64,000 bases of DNA from Pseudomonas sp. DG56-2 (GCF_004803755.1 NZ_CP032311.1:2310501-2374500); one strand, 5' to 3'. Counted from the first letter of the stretch, positions 25,314-33,820 are shown. The notes: generated by a model not told the origin, from the sequence alone. A program made the numbers and translations.

Positions 25314-27326
25314 ATGCACAGCACGCTGATCAGGGTGGGGAATAACCAGCTGTATAAGCGCGACGGCAGTTTGGTTGCTTTTGATGCCGATAAGATTCGT
25401 CAGGCTCTGATTGCTGCCGGGAAGGCTACCGGTGAGTACGCTGAGGTTGAGGTTGATGGGTTGTTGGCGGCGGTGCTGGCGCATCTTGAAAATTTTGCGC
25501 AGTTGCATGTAGAGCAAGTACAGGATCGGGTCGAGCGGGTGTTGATGGACGCCGGTTATTTTCTGTCGTTGCGCGCGTACATCGTTTATCGCGAACAGCA
25601 CGGGCGTTTGCGTCGTGATCGCAAGACGCTGGTCGAAGTCGCAACATCGATGAACGAGTACCTCAACCGCGAGGACTGGCGGGTGCAGGCCAATGCCAAT
25701 CAGGGCTATTCCCTTGGCGGGCTGGTACTTAATGTGTCCGGCAAGGTCACGGCCAATTACTGGCTCGATGAGGTCTACAGCGAAGCCATAGGCCGCGCGC
25801 ACCGTGAAGCCGACTTGCATGTGCACGACCTGGATATGCTCGCCGGTTATTGCGCGGGCTGGTCGCTGCGTACGCTGTTGCACGAAGGCCTCAATGGTGT
25901 GCCCGGGCGCGTCGAGGCTGGTCCGCCCAAGCACTTGAGCAGCGCCCTGGGGCAGATGGTCAATTTTCTCGGTACCTTGCAGAACGAGTGGGCCGGGGCG
26001 CAGGCGTTCAGTTCCTTCGATACTTACCTGGCACCCTACGTGCGCAAGGATCGACTCGGCTACGAAGAGATCCGCCAGGCCATTCAGGAGTTCATCTACA
26101 ACCTCAACGTGCCATCGCGTTGGGGCACGCAAACACCGTTTACCAACCTGACGTTCGACTGGGTTTGCCCGGAAGATTTGCGCGAGCAGATTCCGGTGAT
26201 TGGCGGTGAGGAAATGCCGTTCGCCTACGGTGAGCTACAAGCCGAAATGGACCTGCTCAACCGCGCCTATATCGAAGTGATGCAGGCCGGTGATGCCAAG
26301 GGTCGGGTGTTCACCTTTCCTATTCCGACCTACAACATTACCCATGATTTTCCCTGGGACAGCGAGAACGCCGAGCGCTTGTTCGAGATGACTGCGCGCT
26401 ACGGTTTGCCATATTTCCAGAACTTCCTCAATTCCGACATGCTGCCAAACCAGGTGCGTTCGATGTGCTGCCGCCTGCAACTGGATGTGCGCGAGTTGCT
26501 CAAGCGCGGTGGGGGGTTGTTCGGGTCGGCGGAGCAGACCGGTTCGTTGGGGGTGGTGACGATAAATTGCGCGCGTCTGGGCTACTTGTTCAAGGGTGAT
26601 ATCAAGGGGCTGCTGGAGCGTCTCGATACCTTGATGGAATTGGCCATGGAAAGCCTGGAGGTCAAGCGCAAGGTGATCCAGCACCACATGGACGCAGGTC
26701 TATACCCCTATACCAAGCGTTACCTGGGCACGTTGCGCAATCACTTCTCTACCATCGGCGTTAACGGCCTGCACGAAATGCTGCGCAACTACAGCGATGA
26801 CCAGATGGGCCTGCATACCGAGCAAGGTCGGCGATTTGCCCTGAATCTGCTGGACCATGTGCGCGCTACCCTCGTGCGGTTCCAGGAGGAGAGTGGCCAC
26901 CTTTACAACCTTGAAGCGACCCCGGCTGAAGGCACGACCTACCGCTTCGCCAAAGAAGACTTCAAGCGTTTTCCCGGCATTCTCCAGGCCGGCAGCCCAC
27001 AGGCGCCGTACTACACCAACTCCTCGCAACTGCCGGTGGGCTATACCGACGATCCGTTCGAGGCGCTTGAATTGCAGGACGAGTTGCAGTGCAAGTACAC
27101 CGGCGGCACGGTGCTGCACTTGTACATGGCCGAACGTATTTCATCAGCCCAGGCCTGCAAGCAATTGGTTCGCAATGCACTGGGACGCTTCCGCTTGCCG
27201 TACCTGACCATTACCCCGACGTTCTCCATCTGCCCGGTGCATGGCTACCTTGATGGCGAACACGAATTTTGCCCCAAGTGTGACGAGGCACTGTTGCTCG
27301 CGCAGCAGGACGGCACTGTTCACTGA
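25314..27326 (+). CDS. nrdD: Class III anaerobic ribonucleotide reductase NrdD, lacking its glycyl-radical segment
   Basis: A 670-residue catalytic subunit for anaerobic dNTP synthesis. An ATP-cone regulatory domain (about 8-100) precedes the ten-stranded barrel. The active-site region is intact (NQVRSMCCRLQLDVREL). The zinc-type C-terminus is CPVHGYLDGEHEFCPKC. The protein then stops at TGA (27324-27326) before the glycyl-radical loop that normally ends NrdD. That loop is in a separate ORF 30 bases downstream in the same frame. RBS GGAGGG. ANR and NrdR sites lie upstream. Confidence 0.93.
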   Translation: MHSTLIRVGNNQLYKRDGSLVAFDADKIRQALIAAGKATGEYAEVEVDGLLAAVLAHLENFAQLHVEQVQDRVERVLMDAGYFLSLRAYIVYREQHGRLRRDRKTLVEVATSMNEYLNREDWRVQANANQGYSLGGLVLNVSGKVTANYWLDEVYSEAIGRAHREADLHVHDLDMLAGYCAGWSLRTLLHEGLNGVPGRVEAGPPKHLSSALGQMVNFLGTLQNEWAGAQAFSSFDTYLAPYVRKDRLGYEEIRQAIQEFIYNLNVPSRWGTQTPFTNLTFDWVCPEDLREQIPVIGGEEMPFAYGELQAEMDLLNRAYIEVMQAGDAKGRVFTFPIPTYNITHDFPWDSENAERLFEMTARYGLPYFQNFLNSDMLPNQVRSMCCRLQLDVRELLKRGGGLFGSAEQTGSLGVVTINCARLGYLFKGDIKGLLERLDTLMELAMESLEVKRKVIQHHMDAGLYPYTKRYLGTLRNHFSTIGVNGLHEMLRNYSDDQMGLHTEQGRRFALNLLDHVRATLVRFQEESGHLYNLEATPAEGTTYRFAKEDFKRFPGILQAGSPQAPYYTNSSQLPVGYTDDPFEALELQDELQCKYTGGTVLHLYMAERISSAQACKQLVRNALGRFRLPYLTITPTFSICPVHGYLDGEHEFCPKCDEALLLAQQDGTVH

Positions 27327-27356
27327 TCCGATCAATTCAACGCAAGGAGCTTCACC

Positions 27357-27524
27357 ATGACTGCACTGCAAACCCTACCTGTGGCACAACGTCAACGCTG
27401 CGAAGTCTGGACCCGCGTGATGGGCTATCACCGCCCGGTGTCGGCCTTCAATCCAGGTAAACAGTCCGAGCATCGCGAACGCCAGCACTTTACCGAGTGC
27501 TCGGCATCGGCCGGGCGTCAATGA
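27357..27524 (+). CDS. Stand-alone glycyl-radical peptide of NrdD (split C-terminus)
   Basis: A 55-residue ORF reading MTALQTLPVAQRQRC, then EVWTRVMGYHRPVSAFNPGK. RVMGY is the glycyl-radical signature of class III ribonucleotide reductases, with Gly23 as the expected radical site. It has its own AAGGAG 7 bases before ATG and overlaps the nrdG start by ATGA. It is in the same frame as nrdD, separated only by TGA plus 30 bases. The product would have to associate with the NrdD core and be activated by NrdG. Alternatives are readthrough of the TGA, a recent nonsense change or a sequencing error. Confidence 0.85.
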   Translation: MTALQTLPVAQRQRCEVWTRVMGYHRPVSAFNPGKQSEHRERQHFTECSASAGRQ

Positions 27525-28216
27525 CCCGAGCGTTACGGGTCGGGGGCATGGTGCCCCTGACCACCCTCGATTATCCGGGCAAGTTGTCCTGCGTCTTGTT
27601 CTGCCAGGGTTGCGCCTGGCGTTGTCGTTACTGCCATAATCCTCAACTGATTGGGCCGCGTGGCGCCGAGGAAGTCCCTTGGCACCAGGTATTGGCGTTC
27701 TTGCAGCGCCGCCAGGGCCTGCTCGATGCGGTGGTCTTCAGTGGTGGCGAGGCAACGTTGCAGGACAGCCTGCCGGAGGCAATGGCGCAGGTGCGGCACA
27801 TGGGCTTTGGGGTTGGCCTGCACAGTGCAGGTATCAAGCCGCAGGCCTTTGCCCGGGCGCTGTCGGGGGCCGATTGGGTTGGCTTCGACGTCAAGGCGCT
27901 GGCCGAAGAGTGCGCATTGATAACCCGAGTGCGCGGCAGTGGTGTGGCCAACTGGCGCAGCCTGGATATGCTCCTGGACAGTGGCGTGGATTACGAATGC
28001 CGGACTACGGTGCATTGGGATCTGATCGATCCGGCTCGGTTGTTGACCCTGGCCCAGCGCTTGAAAGAGCGTGGGGTAGAACACTTCGTCGTTCAGCAGG
28101 TACGCACCGCGCAGATGCTCGATATGAGCCTGCCGAAGGTATCCATGCACGCCGCATTACCTGCGTTATGGGACACCCTCGGCGAGTTGTTTGCGCAGTT
28201 CGAGGTGCGCGGCTAA
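27521..28216 (+). CDS. nrdG: Anaerobic ribonucleotide reductase activating enzyme NrdG
   Basis: A 231-residue radical-SAM activase that generates the glycyl radical on NrdD. The CX3CX2C motif is CAWRCRYC in the segment FCQGCAWRCRYCHNPQ, and FSGGEATLQ is the GGE-like SAM motif. The ATG at 27521 overlaps the stop of the glycyl-radical peptide, so enzyme and substrate peptide are translationally coupled. A longer in-frame start at 27497 overlaps that peptide further and lacks an SD. Confidence 0.92.
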   Translation: MTRALRVGGMVPLTTLDYPGKLSCVLFCQGCAWRCRYCHNPQLIGPRGAEEVPWHQVLAFLQRRQGLLDAVVFSGGEATLQDSLPEAMAQVRHMGFGVGLHSAGIKPQAFARALSGADWVGFDVKALAEECALITRVRGSGVANWRSLDMLLDSGVDYECRTTVHWDLIDPARLLTLAQRLKERGVEHFVVQQVRTAQMLDMSLPKVSMHAALPALWDTLGELFAQFEVRG

Positions 28217-28219
28217 GGC

Positions 28220-29599
28220 TTAGAGCCAACCCCAGAATTGCAGCCACCAGCCATAACCGACGACGCTAATGGCTGCCAGTAAACAGGCGCCTGCTACACC
28301 GCGTCGGAACAGGGAGGTTTTCTGGCCTGCCAGAAGCTTCCCTCCCAACCAGGCACTCCAGAGCATGGCCGCAATCAACAGCGCGGCCCTGGCAGGTTGC
28401 ACCCACTCCAGCAACAAGCCTTCATAGCGCAGCAGCTTTACCGTGGTTGCCGACAGGCCGAGAAACAGCCCGGCGCCGCCGAGCGGCGTGAGTGCCAGGC
28501 TCAGGGGGCCAAACATTTCAGCTTGGCCGACAAGTCGGGCCGCCAGGCGCAGCAAGAGCCATAGGCCCGTGCCCAGTATCAGCGCACTGGCGCTCAGGTA
28601 CAGCAGAATGCTGAAGCCATCGAGCCAACTGAAGCTGTCGTTGAGTTGTGGGTAATGGGTCAGCAGCCACCAAGGCGCGTTGTCGTGCAGGGGCCAGAGA
28701 ATATCGTGCTCCACCAGCCACTGCGCCAGGTATTGCTTGAGCGCGATGAACCACGGGCTGACGGTCCACTGGAATGCACCCATGGCCAGGCCAATGACGC
28801 CGAACAGCAACAAGCGGCTGTCCCAGGGAGACGGCGTGTGTGTGATGGAATGAAGAATTTCTTCGTTGCTGGAGCGGGCAATCAGTTGCACCGCACCGCG
28901 TTGCCCGCTGCATCGGCCGCAGGCGTGGCAGTCGCTGGCGCCCTGCATCCGGCGAATATCCAGGAGCGGGGCACAGTTGGGCGGGGGCAGGCGTGCGGCG
29001 GTGTTCTCCTTCCAGCGTTGTTCATCGACGTGAAAGTGTACGGGCGCCAGGCGGGCGAGCAGGGCAAAGACACCACTGACCGGGCACAAGTAGCGGCACC
29101 ACACCCGTTTGCCGCGTGCAAACAGCAAGCCGACGACAACGGCGGCTACGGTCGATCCTCCGAGTATCAGCAGGGCCGCCTGGGCGTAGTCGTAAACGCT
29201 GATGAGTTGGCCATACACGGTGGTCAGGCAGAAGGCCAGGGCGGGCCAACCGCCCCAGCGCACCCAGCGGGGTACACCCATGCCCTTGCCATACTGGCTG
29301 GCCCATTCGCTCAAGGAACCTTCCGGGCACAGCACGCCGCACCACAGGCGTCCGAAGAGCACAATCGACAGCAGCACGAATGGCCACCAGATGCCCCAGA
29401 ACAGGAACTGGGCGAACAGGGTGAGGTTGTCGAGCATTCGTGCCTGGCTATCAGGCAAGGGCAGCAGCGCTGGTAGCACCAGCAGCAGCGCGTAGAACAG
29501 CACCACCGCCCATTGCATGACCCGAATCAGCCCGGCATGCCGACGCATGCCATCACCCAGTTGTTGCAACAAGCGATTGCGCAAACTCAGGCTGGACAT
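28220..29599 (-). CDS. ftrD: Membrane polyferredoxin FtrD (ferrous iron transport)
   Basis: A 459-residue NapH/FixG-like membrane protein. It carries two CxxxCP-type segments (WCGVLCPEGSLSEW, WCRYLCPVSGVF) and a further cluster CHACGRCSG. Several helices precede and follow them. In FtrABCD systems FtrD is thought to pass electrons for Fe(III)/Fe(II) cycling at the permease. It overlaps ftrC by 13 bases; the ATG at 29599 was preferred to the in-frame start at 29650, which lies deep in ftrC. Confidence 0.87.
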   Translation of the reverse strand: MSSLSLRNRLLQQLGDGMRRHAGLIRVMQWAVVLFYALLLVLPALLPLPDSQARMLDNLTLFAQFLFWGIWWPFVLLSIVLFGRLWCGVLCPEGSLSEWASQYGKGMGVPRWVRWGGWPALAFCLTTVYGQLISVYDYAQAALLILGGSTVAAVVVGLLFARGKRVWCRYLCPVSGVFALLARLAPVHFHVDEQRWKENTAARLPPPNCAPLLDIRRMQGASDCHACGRCSGQRGAVQLIARSSNEEILHSITHTPSPWDSRLLLFGVIGLAMGAFQWTVSPWFIALKQYLAQWLVEHDILWPLHDNAPWWLLTHYPQLNDSFSWLDGFSILLYLSASALILGTGLWLLLRLAARLVGQAEMFGPLSLALTPLGGAGLFLGLSATTVKLLRYEGLLLEWVQPARAALLIAAMLWSAWLGGKLLAGQKTSLFRRGVAGACLLAAISVVGYGWWLQFWGWL

Positions 29600-30441
29600 G
29601 GGCTGGCGCCTGTTCTGCGCTGTACCAGCCAGCAACCTACACACAGCCAATAACCTGCCATTACCAGCAAGGTCAGGGCGCTCGGGCTTGCGCGGTAGCC
29701 GGCAAAGCCTGCGAGAAATGCGCCAAAGCCTTGGCTATCGCTGAGAAACCTACTGGTGTCCCAAAGCGCATCGCCAACCAGGGCGTAAGCCATTTCGGGT
29801 AAATCCATGGCCAGCAATTGACCGCTGATGCGCTCGACTGCACTGACCAGCAAAGCTGCAGCGAGCAACAGCAATACAGCCTCGCTCAAGGCAAAGAAGC
29901 GCCGCCAGGAAATGATCCTGCGACTGCTGTGCAACAACACGATGGTCAACCCCGACAGCACCAGTCCGGCAACACCGCCGAGGGCAAATTGGCCCAATTG
30001 TGCGCCTTGCAGGCGGGCGGCGGCACCGTAGAGAAAGACCACCGTCTCACTGCCTTCGCGGCTCACTGCCAGCATCGCGAGCAGCAATAGTCCGATACCG
30101 CCCTGGCGGGCCAGTTGCTGGTCGGCATGCCGTCGCAGGTTGTCGTTGAGGGAGTGCGCATTGCGGCGCATCCAGGCGACCATTTGTACCATCAGCACGC
30201 TGGCAACCAGCGCCAGGCCGGCCTGGAACCACTCACTGGCGGCGCCGCTCATGGCATCACCGGCGAACAGGATCAACAGCGCCAGCATGCCCGAGAGCAG
30301 CAGGCCCAGCGCGACTCCGGTCCAGAGAAACTTGAGCAGACGCTGGCCGCGTTCCTGCTGGCTGACCCAGGCCTGAAGGATGCCGATCACCAGCAGCGCC
30401 TCCACGCTTTCGCGCCAGACAATAAACAGTGCTTGATTCAT
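29587..30441 (-). CDS. ftrC: FTR1-family iron permease FtrC
   Basis: A 284-residue membrane permease with seven predicted helices. The two iron-binding REXXE motifs are RESVE at 10-14 and REGSE in AVSREGSETVVFLYG. The ATG at 30441 follows GGAG and starts MNQALFIVWRESVE, as usual for FTR1. It acts with the oxidoreductive partners FtrA and FtrB in high-affinity Fe(II) import. Confidence 0.92.
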   Translation of the reverse strand: MNQALFIVWRESVEALLVIGILQAWVSQQERGQRLLKFLWTGVALGLLLSGMLALLILFAGDAMSGAASEWFQAGLALVASVLMVQMVAWMRRNAHSLNDNLRRHADQQLARQGGIGLLLLAMLAVSREGSETVVFLYGAAARLQGAQLGQFALGGVAGLVLSGLTIVLLHSSRRIISWRRFFALSEAVLLLLAAALLVSAVERISGQLLAMDLPEMAYALVGDALWDTSRFLSDSQGFGAFLAGFAGYRASPSALTLLVMAGYWLCVGCWLVQRRTGASPCPA

Positions 30442-30461
30442 GATGACTCCCTGCACCCAGG

Positions 30462-30836
30462 CTATTGCGCCTGGATTGCGCCCTCGGGCAGTTGCGGATT
30501 GAATTCATCGAAGAAGGGGTAGCGGCCGGGCCTCAACGGGTGAATGACGACAAAAGTCGTCACCCCGGGCGAGAGAACTTTCTCTACCCGTAAGGGCGTG
30601 CTTTCAAATTCGGCCGGACCTTCACCCTGGTTTTTCAGGATGATCTTGAATCGCTGTCCGGCCGGTACTTCCAGCACCGCAGGGGTGAAGTAGCCGTCTC
30701 GCAATATCAGCTCATAGGTAGGCAGCGGCGCCGCTGCCAGCGAAGTGGTCGCACCGGCCAGAATCAAGCAGGCCAGGCGTCGGTGTACGCGGGCCAGCCT
30801 ACTGGGTGCAGGGTGGTCTGAGGATAGGGTGTTCAT
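30462..30836 (-). CDS. ftrB: Cupredoxin-like periplasmic protein FtrB
   Basis: A 124-residue secreted protein with a signal segment (residues about 15-36) and a cupredoxin-like fold (LILRDGYFTPAVLEVPAGQRFKIILKNQGEGPAEFES). It is proposed to oxidise Fe(II) for the FTR1 permease in Bordetella and Brucella. No complete copper site can be confirmed by eye. It abuts the ftrA stop directly and is 20 bases from ftrC. Confidence 0.85.
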   Translation of the reverse strand: MNTLSSDHPAPSRLARVHRRLACLILAGATTSLAAAPLPTYELILRDGYFTPAVLEVPAGQRFKIILKNQGEGPAEFESTPLRVEKVLSPGVTTFVVIHPLRPGRYPFFDEFNPQLPEGAIQAQ

Positions 30837-31367
30837 TCAATAGCCACCTTTCTTGCCTATGCCGGCGTAGACAAAGGTGTAGTGCAGCTCACAGCGCTCG
30901 AACCACGGCTCGACTCCGGTTTCCTTGTCGGTATGACGACCGAGCGAGCCGTGGCCGCTGGGCGGTAACACGGTAAAGGTCAGTTCGTACTTGCCTGGAC
31001 CCTGTAGTTTGACGTTGTCGCCGTAGTGCGGGCCGTCATTGGCGACCATGGCATGGAAATCACCGCTGATGGGGGTATCGCTGCCTTGCTTTTTCAAGCT
31101 GAAGGAGACGTTCAGGTAAGGCACGAAACTGCCTTCCTGAAAGCCTTGGCGGTTATCGGCGGTGGCGCGGATGTCGGCTTCCAGGTGCACATCGGATTCG
31201 GCGGTAGGGCGCATCATGCCCGCCGGGGCCATTTCGATAGGCTGCAGATACACCGCGCCGACCTCCAGGCCTGGGCACATTTGTGGTTCCCCGATTGGGT
31301 ATTCCTTGGCCTGGGCCAGTGGGGCGATCAGAAGCAAGGCGAGTGACAGCGAGAAAGGGGTGCGCAT
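30837..31367 (-). CDS. ftrA: P19/Tp34-type periplasmic iron-binding protein FtrA
   Basis: A 176-residue protein with signal peptide MRTPFSLSLALLLIAPLAQA and Tp34/P19 features (EYPIGEPQMCPGLEVGAVYLQPIEM, the Met-rich AGMMRP, ADNRQGFQEGSFVPYL, SGDFHAMVANDGPHYGDNVKL). P19 proteins bind copper and iron at a Met/His/Glu site. It is first in the operon ftrABCD, with AGGA as RBS and a Fur-like box upstream. Confidence 0.9.
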   Translation of the reverse strand: MRTPFSLSLALLLIAPLAQAKEYPIGEPQMCPGLEVGAVYLQPIEMAPAGMMRPTAESDVHLEADIRATADNRQGFQEGSFVPYLNVSFSLKKQGSDTPISGDFHAMVANDGPHYGDNVKLQGPGKYELTFTVLPPSGHGSLGRHTDKETGVEPWFERCELHYTFVYAGIGKKGGY

Positions 31368-31421
31368 GACGACTTCCTGGGTACTGATAAAAGAGGAAGC
31401 CAGTCTAGGAAGCTTGCACGT

Positions 31422-31441
31422 GAATAATAATGATTATTATC
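31422..31441. promoter_or_regulatory. Fur box upstream of ftrABCD
   Basis: The stretch is a near-perfect inverted repeat of AATAATAATGATTATTATC type, matching about 14 of 19 Fur consensus positions and 11 of 13 in its core. It is 55 bp upstream of the ftrA ATG, so iron repression is expected. Confidence 0.75.
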
Positions 31442-31468
31442 AATTTTCCGCGAAATGGCTGATCAAAC

Positions 31469-31482
31469 TTGATCTACATCAA
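31469..31482 (+). promoter_or_regulatory. ANR box upstream of the DUF3079 gene
   Basis: TTGATCTACATCAA is a perfect TTGAT-N4-ATCAA site. TAACGT at 31505-31510 is centred 32 bp downstream, giving a start near 31517 and the DUF3079 ATG at 31544. Confidence 0.75.
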
Positions 31483-31543
31483 GGGCAAAACTGCCGCGCA
31501 GCCCTAACGTAGAAGCTCGCCCATCGCCTGTCTGGGGAATCAC

Positions 31544-31780
31544 ATGGCTAAGCCCTTTCCTGTCAGTCCGAAGCATCCCGAACGGATCTGTTGGGGATGT
31601 GATCGTTACTGCGCAGCCAACGCCCTGGCCTGCGGCAACGGCGCCGATCGGACCATGCATCCGGTAGAGATGTTTGGCGAAGACTGGAACGAGCAGGGTG
31701 ATTTTGGCTTGGGCTTGCCTGGCAGTGACAGCGATGCTGTGCAATCGCCAGGCAAACCGGTGGTGCTGCAGGGGCATTGA
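31544..31780 (+). CDS. DUF3079 Cys-rich small protein
   Basis: A 78-residue protein resembling DUF3079: it opens MAKPFPVSPKHPERICWGCD, followed by RYCAANALACGNG and HPVEMFGEDW. Four cysteines in about 15 residues suggest metal binding, but the function is unknown. The RBS is a modest GGGGAA. It is divergent from ftrABCD and behind a perfect ANR box, so low-oxygen induction is the main clue to its role. Confidence 0.85.
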   Translation: MAKPFPVSPKHPERICWGCDRYCAANALACGNGADRTMHPVEMFGEDWNEQGDFGLGLPGSDSDAVQSPGKPVVLQGH

Positions 31781-31817
31781 TGGCTGGGGTGACATACTGC
31801 TAGCCCGTAAATGGTGC

Positions 31818-32066
31818 TCAGAACACCTGCTGGCGTCTGTCCAACTGCTGATCAACCAACCACTTGCCATGGGCAAGTGAGGCGTGTTGAGCGTTTTCCA
31901 GGTCTGCCAGATAGGCCATTTTTATCGGAAGCGGCAGACGCCGACTGGTATGGCCTTCAGGGTCGGTAATCAGGCAGCCGCCAGCGAAGGGCGTAGGAAT
32001 GCCTTCGTGGGTTTCGACACTGGCGGTAATGGTGTGATTGCGGTGCACGCATTGAAGGGTTTTCAT
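31818..32066 (-). CDS. Small conserved hypothetical protein
   Basis: An 82-residue soluble protein beginning MKTLQCVHRNHTITASVETH. I do not recognise a domain. The ATG at 32066 with GAGG-CAGGA-like sequence upstream fits better than the longer open frame, whose N-terminal extension is basic and low in complexity. It sits alone between the DUF3079 gene (convergent) and the LLM monooxygenase. Confidence 0.6.
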   Translation of the reverse strand: MKTLQCVHRNHTITASVETHEGIPTPFAGGCLITDPEGHTSRRLPLPIKMAYLADLENAQHASLAHGKWLVDQQLDRRQQVF

Positions 32067-32164
32067 CGTCCTGACCTCGCTGCTGGGTATCGATAGCTCG
32101 TCGTGATTAAACGCTCCTCGTTCAAGATGCAGGCTAGGCTGCTCTTTCGGGTATACCACAGTAG

Positions 32165-32186
32165 CGGCCCAGCATGATCTGGGCCG
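32165..32186 (-). terminator. Hairpin downstream of the LLM monooxygenase gene
   Basis: CGGCCCAG and CTGGGCCG form an 8-bp stem with a 6-base loop 15 bases past the stop. There is no clear T-run, so it may be a weak terminator only. Confidence 0.35.
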
Positions 32187-32200
32187 ACGAACGTAAGGCT

Positions 32201-33244
32201 TCAGCGAAAAACCGGTACCACTTCGTTGATGAACAGCGCCAGGGACTTTTTCTTCTCGGCATGCGGCAGGCTGTTGTCGCACCAGAAACTGAACTCATCC
32301 ACGCCCAGCTCCTGGTAGTAGCGGATGCGTGCAATAATTTCCTCAGGCGTGCCGATCATGGTGTTCTTGCGGATGTTTTCCAGCTCGAACTCTGGACGCT
32401 CCTTGAATTTCTCCTCAGGGCTCGGCGCCAGGAAGCCATTGACCGGCACCTGCTTATTGCCAAACCAGGCATCGAAGGTACGGTAGAAACGGGAAATTGC
32501 CTGGGCGCCGACTTTCCAGCCATCGCTATCGTCCGCACTGTGGACGTGAGTGTGACGCAGCACCATCAGTTGCGGGCGCGGGACATCGGGATTATTGGCC
32601 AGTGCGGCTTCAAATTTGTTTTTCAGGTCCAGTACTTCTTCGTCACCCTTCATCAGCGGGGTGACCATCACATTGCAGCCGTTCTTGACCGCAAAGTTGT
32701 GCGAGTCCGGGTCGCGGGCGGCAATCCACATCGGTGGCATGGGTTTCTGGATCGGCTTGGGCACACAGGTGGAGGTCGGGAACTTCCAGATGTCACCGTC
32801 GTGGGCATAGTCCCCCTGCCACAAGGCACGCACCACCGGCACCATTTCGCGCAGCGCTTGCCCACCCTCGGAGGCCGGCATACCGGCGGCCATGCGATCG
32901 AACTCGAACTGATAGGCGCCGCGCGCCAGACCCACTTCCATGCGACCGTTGCTGATCACATCCAGCAGGGCGCATTCGCCGGCCACCCGCAGGGGGTGCC
33001 AGAACGGCGCGATGATCGTTCCCGCGCCCAGGTGAATCGTGGTTGTACGCGCTGCCAGGTAGGACAGCAGCGGCATCGGGCTTGGCGAGATAGTGTATTC
33101 CATGGCGTGGTGTTCGCCGATCCACACGGTACTGAAACCGCCGTCTTCGGCCATCAGGGTCAGTTCGGTCAGGTCTTCGAACAGCTGGCGATGGCTGACC
33201 TGTTCATCCCAACGTTCCATGTGTACGAACAACGAAAATTTCAT
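32201..33244 (-). CDS. LLM-class flavin-dependent monooxygenase
   Basis: A 347-residue bacterial-luciferase-like enzyme with a TIM-barrel fold. It opens MKFSLFVHMERWD; GFSTVWIGEHH, IAPFWHPLRVAGE, ISNGRMEVGLARG and PPMWIAARDPDSHNFA are family segments. Such enzymes need reduced FMN from a separate reductase, and a flavin reductase gene is 90 bases upstream on the same strand. The substrate is unknown; a divergent NCS1 permease suggests an imported N-heterocycle. RBS GAGGAA. Confidence 0.85.
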   Translation of the reverse strand: MKFSLFVHMERWDEQVSHRQLFEDLTELTLMAEDGGFSTVWIGEHHAMEYTISPSPMPLLSYLAARTTTIHLGAGTIIAPFWHPLRVAGECALLDVISNGRMEVGLARGAYQFEFDRMAAGMPASEGGQALREMVPVVRALWQGDYAHDGDIWKFPTSTCVPKPIQKPMPPMWIAARDPDSHNFAVKNGCNVMVTPLMKGDEEVLDLKNKFEAALANNPDVPRPQLMVLRHTHVHSADDSDGWKVGAQAISRFYRTFDAWFGNKQVPVNGFLAPSPEEKFKERPEFELENIRKNTMIGTPEEIIARIRYYQELGVDEFSFWCDNSLPHAEKKKSLALFINEVVPVFR

Positions 33245-33334
33245 GACGCATTCCTCGGATCTTGTTGTAGGTCGCCTGTCGGATCAGGCGGCATGACTCT
33301 CGACCTGCGCCGGGCGCCTGTCGTAAGAATAGTG

Positions 33335-33820
33335 TCAGGCAAACGCGGGCAGCGCCGCCATCTTGCCGCGGCAGTACACCAGGGGGCTGGGTGCCCGTTC
33401 GGGAACGATGAGGTTCTTGACCGCGCCTACCATGATGGCGTGATCACCACCTTCATATTCGCGCCATAGTTCGCATTCGATGATTGCCGTGGCGTTTGCC
33501 AGCAGGGGGTTGCCCAGCGCACTGAGGGTCCATTCGATACCTTCGGCTTTATCTTTGCCCTTGCGCGCGAAGGCATAGGCTTCGGCTTGTTGGGCGCCCG
33601 AGAGCAGATGAATGGCAAAGCGCTTGTTGCGGATCAGCACCGGGTAGGAGTCGGAACTGTAGTTGGGGCAGAACAGCACCAGTGGTGGATCCATGGACAG
33701 CGAACTGAAGGCGCTTGCAGTTAGACCGACGATTTGGCCGTCGTTATCCAGGGTGGTGATGACGGTGACGCCGGAGGGAAAGGAGCCCAGGACGTTTTTA
33801 TAGACAGTTGCGTCGATCAT
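33335..33820 (-). CDS. Flavin reductase-like protein (two-component monooxygenase partner)
   Basis: A 161-residue FMN-binding split-barrel protein with the family segments SFPSGVTVITTLD, GLTASAFSSLSMDPPLVLFC and RFAIHLLSGAQQAEAYAFA. It probably uses NAD(P)H to supply FMNH2 to the LLM enzyme. The ATG at 33820 follows GAGGAACAC. It is first in the two-gene unit, with a repeated 15-bp element in its promoter region. Confidence 0.88.
   Translation of the reverse strand: MIDATVYKNVLGSFPSGVTVITTLDNDGQIVGLTASAFSSLSMDPPLVLFCPNYSSDSYPVLIRNKRFAIHLLSGAQQAEAYAFARKGKDKAEGIEWTLSALGNPLLANATAIIECELWREYEGGDHAIMVGAVKNLIVPERAPSPLVYCRGKMAALPAFA

Noticed and set aside
27324..27326. Selenocysteine or programmed readthrough at the nrdD TGA
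   Set aside because: The ORF beyond has its own AAGGAG and ATG. The 30 bases after TGA show no evident SECIS-like hairpin, and no family member is known to me with Sec here. Kept only as an alternative to test.
32150..32157. GGTATACC palindrome as a third copy of the permease/monooxygenase operator
   Set aside because: Only the 8-bp palindrome matches; the TAATAT extension shared by the two real copies is missing, and it lies downstream of the LLM gene.
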